64,000 nucleotides of DNA, taken from NCBI RefSeq assembly GCF_025698545.1, contig NC_068576.1:47981890-48045889 (forward strand). Direction: 5' to 3'. Position numbers and translations under genes: made by a program. Positions 25,383-37,810 of this stretch are shown here, piece by piece (position 1 is the first letter of the stretch; each line of letters starts with the position of its first letter). The notes under the pieces were generated by a model. That model was given only the letters and a program-made list of their open reading frames with translations. It was not told the DNA's origin and did no database searches. Origin of the DNA: Gossypium raimondii (taxonomy: Eukaryota; Streptophyta; Magnoliopsida; Malvales; Malvaceae).

Positions 25383-26440
25383 CTCCACGCGGTAGTGGAA
25401 CTGTCAGTTTTTAAGGTTTGATGTTGTGGTGACATTGCCACTTAGAGTGCTATTTGCAGTACTAATCAACTTTATCCTGTTCTCTTAGCATATTTGATAT
25501 ATACCTCATCGACATTTGCAATGTGCCGTAAGCTTGTGTAAAATAGCATATGAATTCTATGTGGTCTAAGGTGTGAGTATCGGATATGAATCTGCATCCG
25601 ACACGGGTTTATTTTTTAAAGTTTTATCGTATATTAAGAGGTTCATACCATAATATCCACATCCAAAAACATGTATGTGTTTGTCTATTTGCAATGAACC
25701 ATTATGAACTATTTGCATCCATATAAATCTCTTGTTGATTACGTCCCAAACCGGGTTGTTAATTTTTTTTCCTTTTGGTAGAGAAGCACAGAGCTTATGG
25801 ATCTTTTGACTTTTTTGTTGGGGTTTGAAAGAGCATTTGATTGGTGATGGTAGTAGTTGCTGACTAATTTCCATGGTAATAGTTTAGATGTTTGTGTTGA
25901 TAAGAGGTGCATATCCCTTTTGTGTGATGCACGCGTGGTAAATGAGTAGATGGGAAGTAAAGTATTGATATCCATGGCATCTTACTTTACCTTTGTGCAT
26001 ATATATGGCTGCTGCTTGAAAATGATAGGATTTTTAATGTTTCAGAAATTGTTGCTCAGTAATGGTGCTTTCTAATTTAACGATTTAGATGAAACGTTTT
26101 CCTTGATATGCTTGGTTTAATATTTCGACCCGAGAGGTTTTTCTATTATAGGTATTTGATTAAATTAGTTTTTTATTATCAAATGGATCAATTTAGTCTT
26201 TGTACTATTAAAAAGAATCACATAAAATCAAATTAAAATAATGTTAACATTTACTCTTTAAAAAATATCAATTAGTGTTTGGGTACCAGGAAAAATGTTT
26301 CGTTTAGAACCTTTTTTATTTCTCTACATAACTTATATGAATAACATATGTCAAACCTTAGTAAAACAGTTGTAGCACTTGATTCAAATTTTAGATCAAT
26401 GAATATAAATCGAGAATAAAAGATTCATCTTGTAGGTGTG
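25383..26440 (+). other. UBC 3' UTR and downstream intergenic DNA
   Basis: The UBC trailer probably runs to about 25.6 kb. Open minus frames at 25566-25975 overlap one another and show no motif. MITE-like text (26.13-26.29 kb) has no clear borders. Confidence 0.4.
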
Positions 26441-26451
26441 AACCATATCCT

Positions 26452-26718
26452 TTACCGGTCCATGTTTTCGGACTCTGCACTATTCTTCAAAATCCATTTT
26501 GCCACAGTCTTGCAGTCAACATAGCGATGAGCTTTTTCAGTACACTGAGACCAAGATTTGGCATAAGTTAGATACCCGTTACAGTGTAATGCCCTGCCCA
26601 TGGAATCAAAATATAATATAAAAATCGTGACTTACATTCCAACAAAAGCTATGTGAGCAGATGCAGGAGACATCAAATTTCCACTTGCAACACACCCCGG
26701 AGCAGGACACCACTTGAT
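26452..26718 (-). pseudogene. ARIADNE-type RBR E3 ubiquitin ligase fragment (broken)
   Basis: Minus strand. The first exon piece, 26718-26636, follows an acceptor (CTGGTAG) and starts IKWCPAPGC, the start of the RING1-to-IBR linker in ARI proteins; after a frame change it reads FDVSCICSHSFCWN, ending at AAT|GTAAG. The second piece starts at 26544 after CTCAG and reads [20 protein letters not shown], then NSAESENM, stopping at TAA 26454-26452. In intact ARI proteins these two joined segments form the IBR domain, with about 35 residues in the first exon. Here that exon has only 83 nt, so about 22 bases are missing and the frame is lost. Introns are kept, so this came from genomic duplication and not from a processed transcript. 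No other part of the gene was seen nearby. Confidence 0.75.
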
Positions 26719-27455
26719 CTACCAGTGAGCATGAACAAAAGAAAAAAGGACAAGAATGGTTAGAAGCAAAAGTATAGGGACAACAGCATAAGTGCCAAAT
26801 AAGATTGGACACTTGCATGCATACATGCACCGAGAGGAATCCGCCTAATTGTCCATTGGTGGCAAGTACACAAGTTCATAGGGTATTCACCATTCGGCGG
26901 TGGCGGGGTTGGGCTAGTGGGTCGGTCAAGGCCGGTGGTGGGGTATGCGAACAAGCAACAGTGGTTCTTTGGTGCGGCTGGAACTGGGCAGGAAGTGAGG
27001 AGCAGGGGCTGGGGAGAAGATGACGAGGGGGAAAGAAAAAAGAGAGAGTTTTGATTAGTTGTTGGATTAGGTAAAGAAAGGTTTTGATAATTTTGTTTTT
27101 ATTTAAATTTTAATTAGGCGGAAAAGAAATGGTAGCGTGAGAAGTTGTCAAGGGTTTCAAACAATAGATACTAAATTGAATTAGAAAAATCAAAGTTATT
27201 TTAGTAATCTCAAATCCTAATATTGGAATATTAATTGGATAAAAGATATTAAATGAAAGTAACAAAATCCCAGAAGAATTTCATAAACCATACATTAAAT
27301 ATCTTTGACCTGTTAGAACTAGGAGGATTCAAGAATAAACGACATCGTTTCTCCTATGGTCAGACCAAAAAAACAACAAAACTATATAACATACTAATAT
27401 AAGAGAAGAGAAACGAGCAAAAGGGCAAGACAGGAGGAAATACAGAGGAGAGGGA
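26719..27455. other. Intergenic, GC-rich patch, no gene seen
   Basis: 26880-27020 is unusually G-rich (GGTGGCGGGGTTGGGC type). Open frames across it (26760-26954 minus, 26805-27023 plus) overlap on opposite strands and show no domain. TATATAAC at 27383-27390 may be the TATA element of the small gene at 27460. Confidence 0.4.
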
Positions 27456-27459
27456 AGCG

Positions 27460-27705
27460 ATGGTGTTAAACAGCTCGATGGTGGTGGCAATAGCCAATAT
27501 ATCAGCAAATCTATGCCAATACATCGCCTGTAACCCAGAGCGGTTAAGCAGCGATCAGGTGTTGCACCTCATCTTTTGCCTTCCTTGCCATCATTTTGGC
27601 CGCCTTGCTGACTCTTTATGGCTCTACCTCTGCTTTAATCCTCCCGATCACCCTCTCTCCGATTCCAGCGACGACGACGACGACGATCCCTCTCACTCCG
27701 ATTGA
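27460..27705 (+). CDS. Small 81-aa protein of unknown function
   Basis: Uninterrupted 81-codon frame with an internal ATG at codon 7. The N-terminal half (NISANLCQYIACNPERLSSD, then QVLHLIFCLPCHHFGRLADS) has a hydrophobic, Cys/His-rich character: C18, C23, C39, C42 and H43/H44. The C-terminus is very acidic (SSDDDDDD, encoded by GAC repeats). A TATA-like element lies about 75 bases upstream, and the leader is purine-rich. Codon usage and composition are less AT-rich than flanking DNA, which favours a real gene. I do not recognise the family; it could be a short plant-specific protein or a chance frame. Confidence 0.5.
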   Translation: MVLNSSMVVAIANISANLCQYIACNPERLSSDQVLHLIFCLPCHHFGRLADSLWLYLCFNPPDHPLSDSSDDDDDDPSHSD

Positions 27706-28272
27706 CCTTTCCTCTTCTCTATTGTATTTTCTTCTCCGTTTCTTACTCTTTTGAATTCTTCTTGTTTTTGGGGATTACCCATTTCTGCTTGCTTTTTTTT
27801 GTTTCATCATGTTATTGCTGTTGAGTACTCCTCATTTCTTGTAAATTTTTTATTAATTAATTTTGTGCTAAATTTGAAAATCTTTGATGCTTATATTTTA
27901 TTTTTAGGTTTAATTGGTTTGACTTTGATGTCCTCTTTAAATTACTTCTAGGTTAATTTTGTGTTTTTATTGTCTTGTTAAGAGACTCGAATCAGGCAAA
28001 AGTATTATGTCAAATCATATGAATAACATTAACAAAATAACAAATAAGTCGGTTGATTTGATACAATTTGTACCTCAAGTGATTGTATAATACCAGAAAC
28101 AAACAATCCCAGTTTAAAGCAACAACCTAAGTAAAAAAACAAAAGAACAGGTCTTGACTTCACACCAGATTGGAACACTTTACTTATAAGTTTAAAACCC
28201 TATACAAACATCAACCCATGAAAGACAACCCAATAGAGGATGGAATTTAAAGCATGGTTGAGCATTGGCCCC
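27706..28272. other. Intergenic between two gene ends
   Basis: T-rich trailer of the 27460 frame, then the 3' UTR side of the minus-strand gene. The frame at 27751-27951 is a T-rich hydrophobic translation, not a credible gene. Confidence 0.4.
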
Positions 28273-30143
28273 CTACATCACTCCGGTCAGGCTGCTTTCT
28301 CCTGTCAGAGGTGCATCCTGTAATGGAGAGAATGGTGAGAATTTTTCTGTGAATTATGTATATAAAAAACCCAACTTTATGAGTCGCGTGTAAATTTGGG
28401 GTTGTAGCATTGAACTACATTAGTTGTTGCAGGATATGAAACTTCTTACCATATTTTCTTTGTCCTCTTCAACAGTCTCAGCTGCAGCCGAAGGGCAAAC
28501 CTGATCTGTAAACATAAAATAGAAAAAGCACATAAGTCATGCACCCAAAGGAATAGTAACATGCTGAACCTAAAATTCATCTACACCAGCTTGCCTTCTT
28601 GATCAGCTGATTTGGTGCCCTGTCTCTTGGTCTTTTCCTTTCCTTTAACAGGCTCTGTTTTGGTTGTCTTCGGAGTTTTGGTAAGTAACTTACGACTCCC
28701 AGTGTCCGAAACAGACCTTGAATTTGAACTGGTCTTATTCAAAAGCCTATTCCTGTTTGCAGCATTATTCTTTGGAGTAGCCTCTTTTGCTGATTTGGTC
28801 ACTGATGATACCTGAGCAGCATCAGTATTCAAGGACTTGGGTTTCAATCTCCGAGCTGCTGCTGCTACGGGAGAAACCCTGTGAACCTCATCATCCGATG
28901 ACCGAGTTCCCTCATCAGGCACCTGTGAACAGGTTTCAGACACCTGTGGTTGCTCGGGATTGTCTGGAACATTGTAGCTTTCAAGTAGCTCATTTATAGC
29001 TTCCCCATTTTCACCAAGATTATGGCGACGTATATAGGATTTAAGCTCATCACTCATTTTCTGAAGGGGCTGGATTTAGTGTTAAAATGAGATTAGACCA
29101 AAAACAAAGATAAGTAAATACCAAATCCAGTATACTAAATTGCGTAAACCACTTTGATCATATGTGTGCGCGTGTCACAAAAGAAATATAAAACGATGCC
29201 GGCTGAAAATATTATAAATAGCAAATGCAAATGCCAAAAAAAAAAAGGAAACTTGAATAGAAAAGCAAATGAAAGGGCGTAGAAAGGAAGATGCAATGGC
29301 ATGAATTTGAGATTATTTTAGCAAGACAATTTTTATAGGCGGCTATTGAATAGACCCCAAATCATATGAGAAGAATGCAAAAGGTGAAACGAAGACACAA
29401 ATGAAGCATACCTCACATCCAGCTTCTAAGGCAAGTTTGAAAAATCCAAGTGAGACAGAGTGCTTAGAAGCTGATTCAGAGAGCTTAATCTGCGACAGCC
29501 AGTAGGAAGCTGATGACAATACATTGAACCTCCTTCGAGTTGATGATCTAGAAGAATCAGAAAGTGGTGTGTCACTTTTGCCTTGACCATTGCTTGGTTT
29601 CTTGGCTGCTCTACCCTCGAATATAGGAGTGGTTGTCCCAGCAAATTTTGGGGATGGAGTCACTGTTGATTTGGTCGGGATGGAAAGCCTCCTGGGCGGC
29701 TTTCCTGACCCAGATTTCTCCTTCGAAAGATCTAGAACACTCACACTCTTGCTTACACTGGGTGTTGCCCTCCCCCTATCAACCCCAAACAAATCAAACC
29801 CACTAACATTTACAAATAGTCAAACGGAATACTACATAAAAAAAACCCTACTCTTATCCAACACTCACATAATATATCATTGAATGATACGAGGAAGGTT
29901 GTCTACAAATGGATAATTAATTCTATAGAGACAAAAACCAAAGCACAAGCTATAGAATTTTGAGCATACCTTCTGGATGAAGAAGAATTGGATAAATCAG
30001 GCGCGGGTGGCTTCTGCTCCTTTGGTTTCATTGAGGATCGAAGTGGATAACGTAGCTTCGACTTCCCTGCACTCCCTGAAAACAGGAGAACAACATTTAA
30101 GTCATTAAATTTGCTATCTAAAGGAGAATATAGTGTTCAAAAA

Positions 30144-30191
<48 letters not shown>

Positions 30192-30641
30192 ATGGTGATT
30201 AGTCGCGCCGTTATTTATTTCTACTCTTTTTTATCGAAAAACTAATCAAGTGATATGTAATACTGGTCGGTAAACGCATTTTAAAAAATAAACTATTAAA
30301 AGTTCTAATTTAACTTTGAATGGATTAAACCTTCCTTTTTCCAGATTATGTACCATTTTATAGGGTAATCAATACAATCTCTAAAAAACTGCCTATTCTG
30401 GTAACAATTTGGCAAAGAAACTTACTTAAACCATCAACAAAAAAGAACCTAAAACTGCATGGCAATTGGCTATGGGACTGTGTCTTTCATGTAGTGAAAC
30501 AGCAGCGATTATTTCTTAGTATAAAATGAAAGAATATTGTAAAACTTAAAAGAAGCCAGATTTAGAAACCGAAAGAATAGAATCAGAAATTGAACCAGAA
30601 ATTTGAGCAGCAGATTGTTGTTCTTTGACAGCCTCCTCCAT
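28273..30641 (-). CDS. Ser/Lys-rich plant protein of unknown function, six exons, GC-AG intron
   Basis: Exons on the minus strand: 30641 to about 30596 (end unresolved), 30075-29970, 29775-29412, 29069-28595 (or starting 29060), 28505-28450 and 28317-28273. With these the frame is continuous and gives about 363 aa, ending in SSLTGVM. The protein starts MEEAVKEQQSAAQISGS and has low-complexity basic and Ser/Pro/Thr-rich stretches. It also has a compact, conserved-looking block, RRRFNVLSSASYWLSQIKLS through FFKLALEAGCE, followed by MSDELKSYIRRHNLGENGEA and a Ser/Lys-rich tail. The fourth intron starts GAAG|GCAAGC, a GC donor; reading through instead gives a short GKLV tail. It is probably nuclear or cytoskeletal from its charge, but I do not know the family. 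The exon 1 donor is weak and is the least certain part. Confidence 0.7.
30146..30189. repeat. (AT)n microsatellite in the first intron
   Basis: About 22 AT units inside intron 1 of the minus-strand gene. Confidence 0.9.
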
Positions 30642-30990
30642 GATTGTTCGTTTCTCTTCCAAGATTTTTCTCAAACAAAAAGAAAAAGAAAATTCTTGCT
30701 TTCTTTCAAGGCACGAACAAACCCAGAATTCTTATCTGAATTTTATAAGGAAATTTTGTCTTTCTTTTAACCTTCAGATGATTCACTGCTTTACTTTTGA
30801 CTCAATCTCATGGGCGGGAAAATTAGGCAGCAAAAAAGAAGAGAAAAAAACCTAAAATTATCGAAAATCATAGTTCAACTGCTACTCGAAATTCTTTTGT
30901 TTGCCATCTACGCGCTTTATTTCTCTGACAGCTGCCCCTCATAACGCTCCTCCACTTTTAAAACCGCTGCAGTAACGGGCTTTTATGATA

Positions 30991-31022
30991 CACGTGTCAA
31001 CCATAAGAGGAGAGTAGGGTTT
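30991..31022 (-). promoter_or_regulatory. G-box and telo-box upstream of the minus-strand gene
   Basis: CACGTG (30991-30996) is a G-box core. TAGGGTTT (31015-31022) reads AAACCCTA on the gene strand, the telo-box of genes for growth and translation. GGGCC(C/T) site-II-like motifs follow at 31262-31276. They lie 350-640 bases upstream of the ATG. Confidence 0.4.
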
Positions 31023-31319
31023 TGGGTCGGGAGCATTGAGAGTGGGGAAGAATGAAGTAAAGATGATATGAACGGTAGAGGGAGCTGGAAGTGGGACCCA
31101 CGCGCCATACCTACATAAAAGGTAAAGGAGAAACATCGAACGGCAAAGCCCATTCGAATTTCAAATTTTGAAACAACAAAAAGGTACTTAGGAACCGGTT
31201 TAAAACGGTTAAGATGCCAGACAGACATTATGAGATATTATTAATCGAACATGTTTCATGTGGGCCCCTGTAGGCCCAACTTTCGTTATTGCTTTGTTGG
31301 GCTCATCGTTCGGCCTTTT

Positions 31320-33930
31320 GTCACCTACCTTCACGTAAAAAACTAATGTGTTTTTTCTTACCCAAATAATACAAATAAAATAAAATAAACACTGAAATAG
31401 GATAAATCCTCCATTATTTTCGGATCTAAGTAAACTGAGCAGTGTCCCTACAGTATCTGCACAAACAATTTCACTTAACAAATAAACAGCAACAACTATC
31501 TTGTTCAAAGTCTATTTTCGTAATTAACAAAAATCTAATTACTCAAAAAAAAATCACATTTATATCTTAAAATATACAAATAACTATTAAAAAAAGACAT
31601 GCACTAGTCAATTCAATCTTAATATTACTTTCAACACAATAATTCTACTAAAATAACCTTACACTACCATACCTATCTTAATCAACATACACTACAAAAC
31701 TAGCATACACAATTCTATTTTTTTAAATACATATTATTACAAAAAATTTAACTTTTAACACATTTCTTATTAATAATTATACTATTAGAAAAATAAAATA
31801 CATACCTATTTTTTGGACCTTCGACTGTGGGGAGGAAGGGAGGGATGAATCATCCAAATGTTTGTAATATTAAAAAAAATTAAAGATGCTAAATAATTAG
31901 TACCAAACTAAGCCCTTTTATAATAATAAAAATAATATATTAATATTAATATTAAATTTTTTTATTAAAGCTAAATTTTTTTTTAATTTTTTCTGGTATT
32001 GGAACTCGAAAACGTGACCGACGGGTCACATTGATGGCAAGATTTCAGGTTTTTTTTTCAGCTTTAATAAAAATATTTTAAGATAAAATATTAGGGTGTC
32101 GCATGACACTTCGACGACACCAATAAAATTTTTTTCCCGTTTTACATGTACAAAATACGTGATACTTTTTGGGTATCAATATTGGTGCCAACGATTGCTC
32201 AGGTGACACCCTAAAAAAATTTAATAATTCTTCAATCATTGATGGCAAGGGAAGGGGTGTCACTGATTGCTCAGGCGGCACCGGGGAAGCACTATTTATT
32301 TTGCATAAATTGATAAATAATGGGGTGCTTATCCAATTTCAATGAATATTTTATTTTTTATATATTATTTTGATATAAAACTCAAAACTAATGTTTACAA
32401 TAAATAATTGTAAAGGAAAACAAAATAAATAAAAGAAAAAAAAAGGTAGGTTAAGGAAAAAATTGATATGATCTTTATTTTACTTGGATAATTAAAATTA
32501 GTAAAGGAAAGAAAAGTAAAGCGAAGGATCTTTTACAATATTTGTTGTGTTAAATTGTAAAAATTTTAAAAATTATTTATAATATTTTTTCAATTATATT
32601 ATTTTATAAAATAATTTATGTAAAAGATTAATAAGACGAAAATGATATTTCACATTTTAAAATAAATTTTATTTTTGTTATTTCCAAAAACAATAATTGC
32701 AAGCAGAAATTGAGCAATGCTAAATGCTAAATGCTTCAAGCACTGGTGAAGCAGAAAAACAATGAATGGTTAATATGTTTACACAGTTTCGTTTCCCTAC
32801 GTCTATTGGGCCTTGCCCAGTGAGATAATTTACTATCTTAACACATCATACAAAGGTGATTGCAAACAGTAACACTCATTAGATTAGCAACCTCACTTTT
32901 GCATATAAGATTTAAATCACTCTCCTCTAAGTTTCTCTCTTAAAAGCTTAGGACAAAAACCAAGTGACTCATTAAACCTTTCAATATATAATAATTTAAG
33001 GCTTATTAAGATAATGATTAATTGCAATCAATATTTCCATCAAAATAGCAAAGATAACCAGTAAGGATAATATCTTTAATATGACCAAGATAAGTCATCA
33101 AATCTTCAAGATATATTACCAAGTTACTCAATCCAATTTCGTCAAAATAAGGAAGTTTGTTTGATCCAATCCAAACCAATGTTCAAGGTATGTTCCTATA
33201 ATAGGTTGGATATCATAAATAGGCTTACACTCGTCCACATAATCAACAAATATCATAGTCCAAAGATTTATTAACAAAAAATACCGACACCATATAAGGC
33301 AAATTATGAGGCTAAACAATGCCAAACACAATGGGCACTAGTAGTGGCATTACTCTAGGTACTCCTCTCATAATTACCTCAACAATAAAACATATATCAA
33401 GGTTGAACAAACCTTCCATATTTAGAGCGTATATCCAACTTCACTTAGTAAACTTCAATTCATCGTTATCTGCCCAATTCTAATTAAAATAATTAGTTTT
33501 TTTTATAGGGGTACAAAGGATTATAAAATTAGCCCATATCTTATATATAAGGTAAGTAGATTAGATAAGAATCCTTGAAAAATAATCTTATTTAATTCAA
33601 TATTTTCTCTAATAGCAAACACGAGATTGTTTATACAAAATCCTTAAAAAGATGTAAGAGAATAACCAACATATTTTGGTTAAACATGCCAACAAATAAA
33701 ATCAATTATGAGTTTAAGCTATGCTAGATACCAGTGGATATTGCTCCTTAGCACTCATAAATTGCCTCGATATTTTTTCTTTCCTTAACTTAGTTTTTCC
33801 ACGAAATTAGGGTAAATAAAAATTAAGCAATTCGAGGGAAAGTAATGGAAATTCAATTCCCATGTTGCTTTCTCTTACTTTCATTTATTTTCTCTTATTT
33901 TTTTCACGCAAAGTAAAATTGAAGTAAATA
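31320..33930. other. Gene-poor repeat-derived DNA
   Basis: No gene seen. 32093-32290 has a recurring phrase, GGTGTCGCATGACAC and later GGGTGTCACTGATTGCTCAG, that looks like part of a dispersed repeat. The text at 32710-32900 (GGGCCTTGCCCAG) also has LTR-like character. Borders cannot be set. Confidence 0.35.
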
Positions 33931-33934
33931 TTAG

Positions 33935-35440
33935 CTAAATAGTTATATAACGTTTAACTAATACTAAGCGGTATTAAGTGGTCGGATCATAATACATAAA
34001 TACAATTTATATTAGTAGATAATCTAAACACGTCCTTAGTCTAATAAAAAATGTGTAAGTCGATTAAAAGACTAATACGTCGTCTATCAAGTTCAATTAG
34101 GATGATGTTTTGTCTTGAGCATCGGAGTGGATGACTCTCAGAAAATAGAGACATAGATGTTACTAATTGTACTTATAGTAAATTGGACAAGACCCAAATA
34201 GAATAGATAGTGGATTCGTTTATGGCTTTATTCACTTGTGACATTCATAGTGCGACATAATTAAATCTTGAATAGATGATGGACTATGTATGCGTGGCTC
34301 ATATATTTTGATGTAAGTAAAAGCCTGAGTTTAAATAAATAAGGAACTAAAAGTTGGTGCATTAGGTAAATGACTTTTGCAATATGTAGTATCATTGACA
34401 ATAGTGGATTTTATAGCTTGATTAAATAGTAAATGATATTCTCTCATTGACTTTACATAATAGATGAAAAGTAAACGTGATCATGGGTCATTTGTCTTTG
34501 TGATAAATGACCTAATTACTATTTGATAGTAATTGATTTTTCATGAAGAAAGATGTAATAGTTAGCATGAGGTAAAATAGGATAATATTGGAAGAATGAA
34601 TTTATCCCCAATAATGTTTCCTCATAGATTGTTCTCTGTAAAATTATTATGACTTTAACGGAATTAGAATTGGGTTGAAAATTTTATTTAATTGATAAAT
34701 TAATTTAGTTAGTTTGATTAATTAAATAAAATAATATTTATTTTGAGACATAGAAAAAAAAAGTATTGAGTTGGATTAAATTATAAAGTGCTGAATCAAA
34801 AGTTCATGAAGCACATATACTGGACCCAATACAAGAGAAGCTCCAGACATTTCATATTACATGTGAGGGTGGTAACCCTGGTATTAGCATTTAGGGTGTG
34901 TCGTCCCCCTCTATCTTAGTTAGACTAGGGGAGTATTTTCTATTAAATAAATATTATTTATGTTATTATTATTCAACTAAGATTCTTCTATTAAATAAAT
35001 ATTATTTATGTTATCAATGACACTAGTGGAGCTATTAATATAAGTTTTTACGCACAAGTTTCATATATTGTTATTCTGTCGGAAAATAGTGGAAATACAT
35101 TTTCTATGGATAAATTCTATTTTCTAGGAATTACAATTTTTACTAATTTTATTTGAGAGAATTACTTTCCTACTGAAAGTAATAAAATCGTATCTTGTTT
35201 TATTTTTAGTTCGTGTTGCTCGAGCCCACACTTGGCGTAATTTGAGATACGAGGATAACAAAAAATGTTGTTCAGTTGAAAGCCGATAATGATTCAAGTT
35301 TTTCTCGCACAAAACACAGGTACTTTTCGGGGAAAAAAGTTTATTGCTATAAATATCACAAGTCGACTCAATTTTCAAAATTTTTAAACTTCTGTTGTAA
35401 TTGAAAACTGTTTTCTTAATCGGACAGGGTTAGAACCCAC
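33935..35440 (+). mobile_element. LTR-like retroelement sequence (low confidence)
   Basis: Moderately AT-rich, frame-poor sequence with phrases such as GATCATGGGTCATTTGTCTT and GATTTTTCATGAAGAAAGAT that I associate with cotton Copia-type LTRs. A duplicated 29-base segment (CTATTAAATAAATATTATTT type) occurs at about 34939 and 34988. No TG...CA borders or target duplication were found, and no coding domain was seen. Confidence 0.3.
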
Positions 35441-35506
35441 ATCATCTAGATACTAGATGTAACTTTTAAATGTATCTCATTATTCATTACTCTTTTATGT
35501 TATCAA

Positions 35507-35755
35507 AGATGTATCCAGGGGTCAAGTCAAATTGAGTTGAGGTCTAATTTTACAAAAACTTTCAAGTTGGGGCCCGATCCCGACTTGACTCAACCCATCC
35601 AAAAAGCTCATGTTACAGTTAAAAACCAATAAGATATAAATATATATTTTAACTAATAATTAAATAAAAATATTCAAGAATCATTTTATTTACATTCGAG
35701 CCGATCCATGGGCAAAACCTCTTTATCAAAGTTCGACCCATGGATAGCTCTAAAT
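35507..35755. mobile_element. Short inverted-repeat (hAT-like?) MITE
   Basis: ATGTATCCAGGGGTCAAG near 35508 is mirrored by GTTCGACCCATGGATAGCTC near 35731. The approximately 16-bp ends are imperfect. No clear target duplication was found. Confidence 0.35.
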
Positions 35756-36446
35756 CTCACTAAAGACTAGTTTAGCGTTGCATTTGAAAAAATATTGTAA
35801 AAAAATTTTTGGTTTAAGATTTTATTTAGTATGATTGCCAAAAAGGACTATTAAGAAATAAAATATTCATTTTAGACATGACATTGTAACTTACAATTTA
35901 TGTAGTTAAATGATATTTAAATTTATTAATATTATGACATTTTAATAAAATGTAAGAAAATAATTAATTGTATCTCCTTATCAATATTTACCCTTCTTTT
36001 AACTAAACAAGTCTTTGTGGTTTGATTTTTATTCATTAAAGCAAAAATATATTTATTTGACAAGAAAAGAAATACACTTAAATGGATATCTTGCATAAAT
36101 CTTGTAGCTAGAATCGGATATTGAAATCCATAGTAGTTTCCTTCGTATTTTATTTAAAATTTGAATTCGAAAAGTAAGAAATTAGTATGAAAATATTTTA
36201 TAATCGAGGTGAAGTCAAAACAAAATTTTAGTGAGTACCGAAATTAAATTGTAATTTTGTAATAGTAAAAATGTAATATTTAGAAGATTAAATTAAATTT
36301 TTATCGTTTTTAGGGGACCAAAGTGTAAATTTATCTTTACTAATTTTAAAGGGCCAAATAGAAAATTTTTCATCTTAATGGGCCGGGCCCCTGCTAGCCC
36401 TTAGATTAATGTGTTAATAAATATAGATGAACATTGACACCTTAAT

Positions 36447-36869
36447 ATCTCAACTAGAGGTGCTCATGGGCCAGGCCGGGCCCATAAAAAATTCGCCCAC
36501 TGAAATTTTGCCAGGCCCGCCAGGAAAAAAATCATAAGCCAGGCCCGCCCGCCCATTTTTTTAATAAATACCAAAATTTATTTTAAAATTAAAAAGTATT
36601 TTAAAATTTAAAAAATTTAAAAGTATTTTAAAAATATTTTAAAATTAAAAAATAATAAAAAAAGTATTTTAAAAATATTTTAAAATTAAAAAATTAAAAA
36701 TAAATATATTTATTATATCAGGGAGGGGCAGGCAGGCCGGCCAAAAAGTGGTGCCCGAGACCCGGCTCGTTTTCTAAACGGGTCTCATTTTTTTGCCCAA
36801 GCCCATATTTCGGGCCTATATTTTTACCCAAACCCTCTCATATTTCGGGCCGGGCGCTCTAATCTCAAC
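36447..36869. mobile_element. hAT-type MITE with 8-bp target duplication
   Basis: The 407-bp element at 36455-36861 starts TAGAGGTGCTCATGGGCC and ends GGGCCGGGCGCTCTA. Terminal inverted repeats begin TAGAG. It is flanked by perfect direct repeats ATCTCAAC (36447-36454 and 36862-36869). An 8-bp duplication is the hAT superfamily signature. The ends are rich in GGGCC/GGCCC and the middle is AAAATTTT-rich. It is non-coding. Confidence 0.85.
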
Positions 36870-37269
36870 AACATTATTTGTATATTCAATTTTTTAAAAT
36901 TATTTTTGCTTTTAATTAAAATATTAAAAATAAGGTTAGTGATTGCTTCTTTCAATAATATCATTTCAAATATTTAAATTCGTGTTTTCTTTTTGAAAGT
37001 ATTATATGACTTACCACTACACGAACATTTATTGTTGATAAGTAAATAAAGAGTTATGAGAATACACTCAACTAATTTATTTTATTTCTTCCTTTTAAGT
37101 TTTTACTGGTACAATTGTGGTTCGAACTCAAATTATTCTGAATAAGGTAAATATTTAACCAATAAACCATAAAATTTATCCTTTAAAGATTTTATATTGC
37201 TTTCTACTTTTTGTCTATTTTATTGTTTTTTTTCTGAATTGGTAAGAACCTTGTTGTATTTCCATTTTA

Positions 37270-37810
37270 ATATTGACATAATATAAAATTAGCTCTTAAC
37301 GTTTACATTTTTAAAAATTATTTTGACTCTCGTTTTAACTAAAATTGGCCATTAACATTTTAAAAAGAGTCAAATCACTTTTTTTAATGGAAATACTGAC
37401 TAAAACATTATTATTTTTTAGTGATGTTGACATGACAACCGTTATGGTAGTTCACATATGCTTCATGTTGACGTGACAGTGCTTGTTTATATGCCATGTC
37501 AACAAATAATTTATAAATTGTAAAAATATAAACTATAAAAAATTTAAAATTCAAATATATATATATAATTTCATAAGAATTAAAAAAAAGTATGAACTAC
37601 ATGCAGATTGTCATGTGGGCTACAATGTTTAAAAATTTAACCTTTTTGTCAATATTTCTGTTAAAAAATGACAATACAACACTGTTTGAAAGGTTGATGG
37701 TCAAATTCAACTCTTTTTTAAAAGATCAAGGGCCAAATTTAATTAAAAATATGAGTTAAATTGATAAAAAATATAAACGTCGAGAACTAAATGTAGCATT
37801 ATACCTTTAT
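37270..37810. mobile_element. Inverted-repeat element (MITE-like)
   Basis: The left end (ATATAAAATTAGCTCTTAAC, then GTTTAC) is matched inverted by the right end, whose reverse complement reads ATAATGCTACATTTAGTTCT, then CGACGTTTATA. Further in, GCCATTAACATTTTAAAAAG pairs with CTTTTTTAAAAGATCAAGGG-type text. The arms run over 100 bases and are imperfect. Confidence 0.5.

Noticed and set aside
25566..25975. Two overlapping minus frames downstream of UBC
   Set aside because: They overlap in different frames, show no domain, and part lies in the likely UBC 3' UTR.
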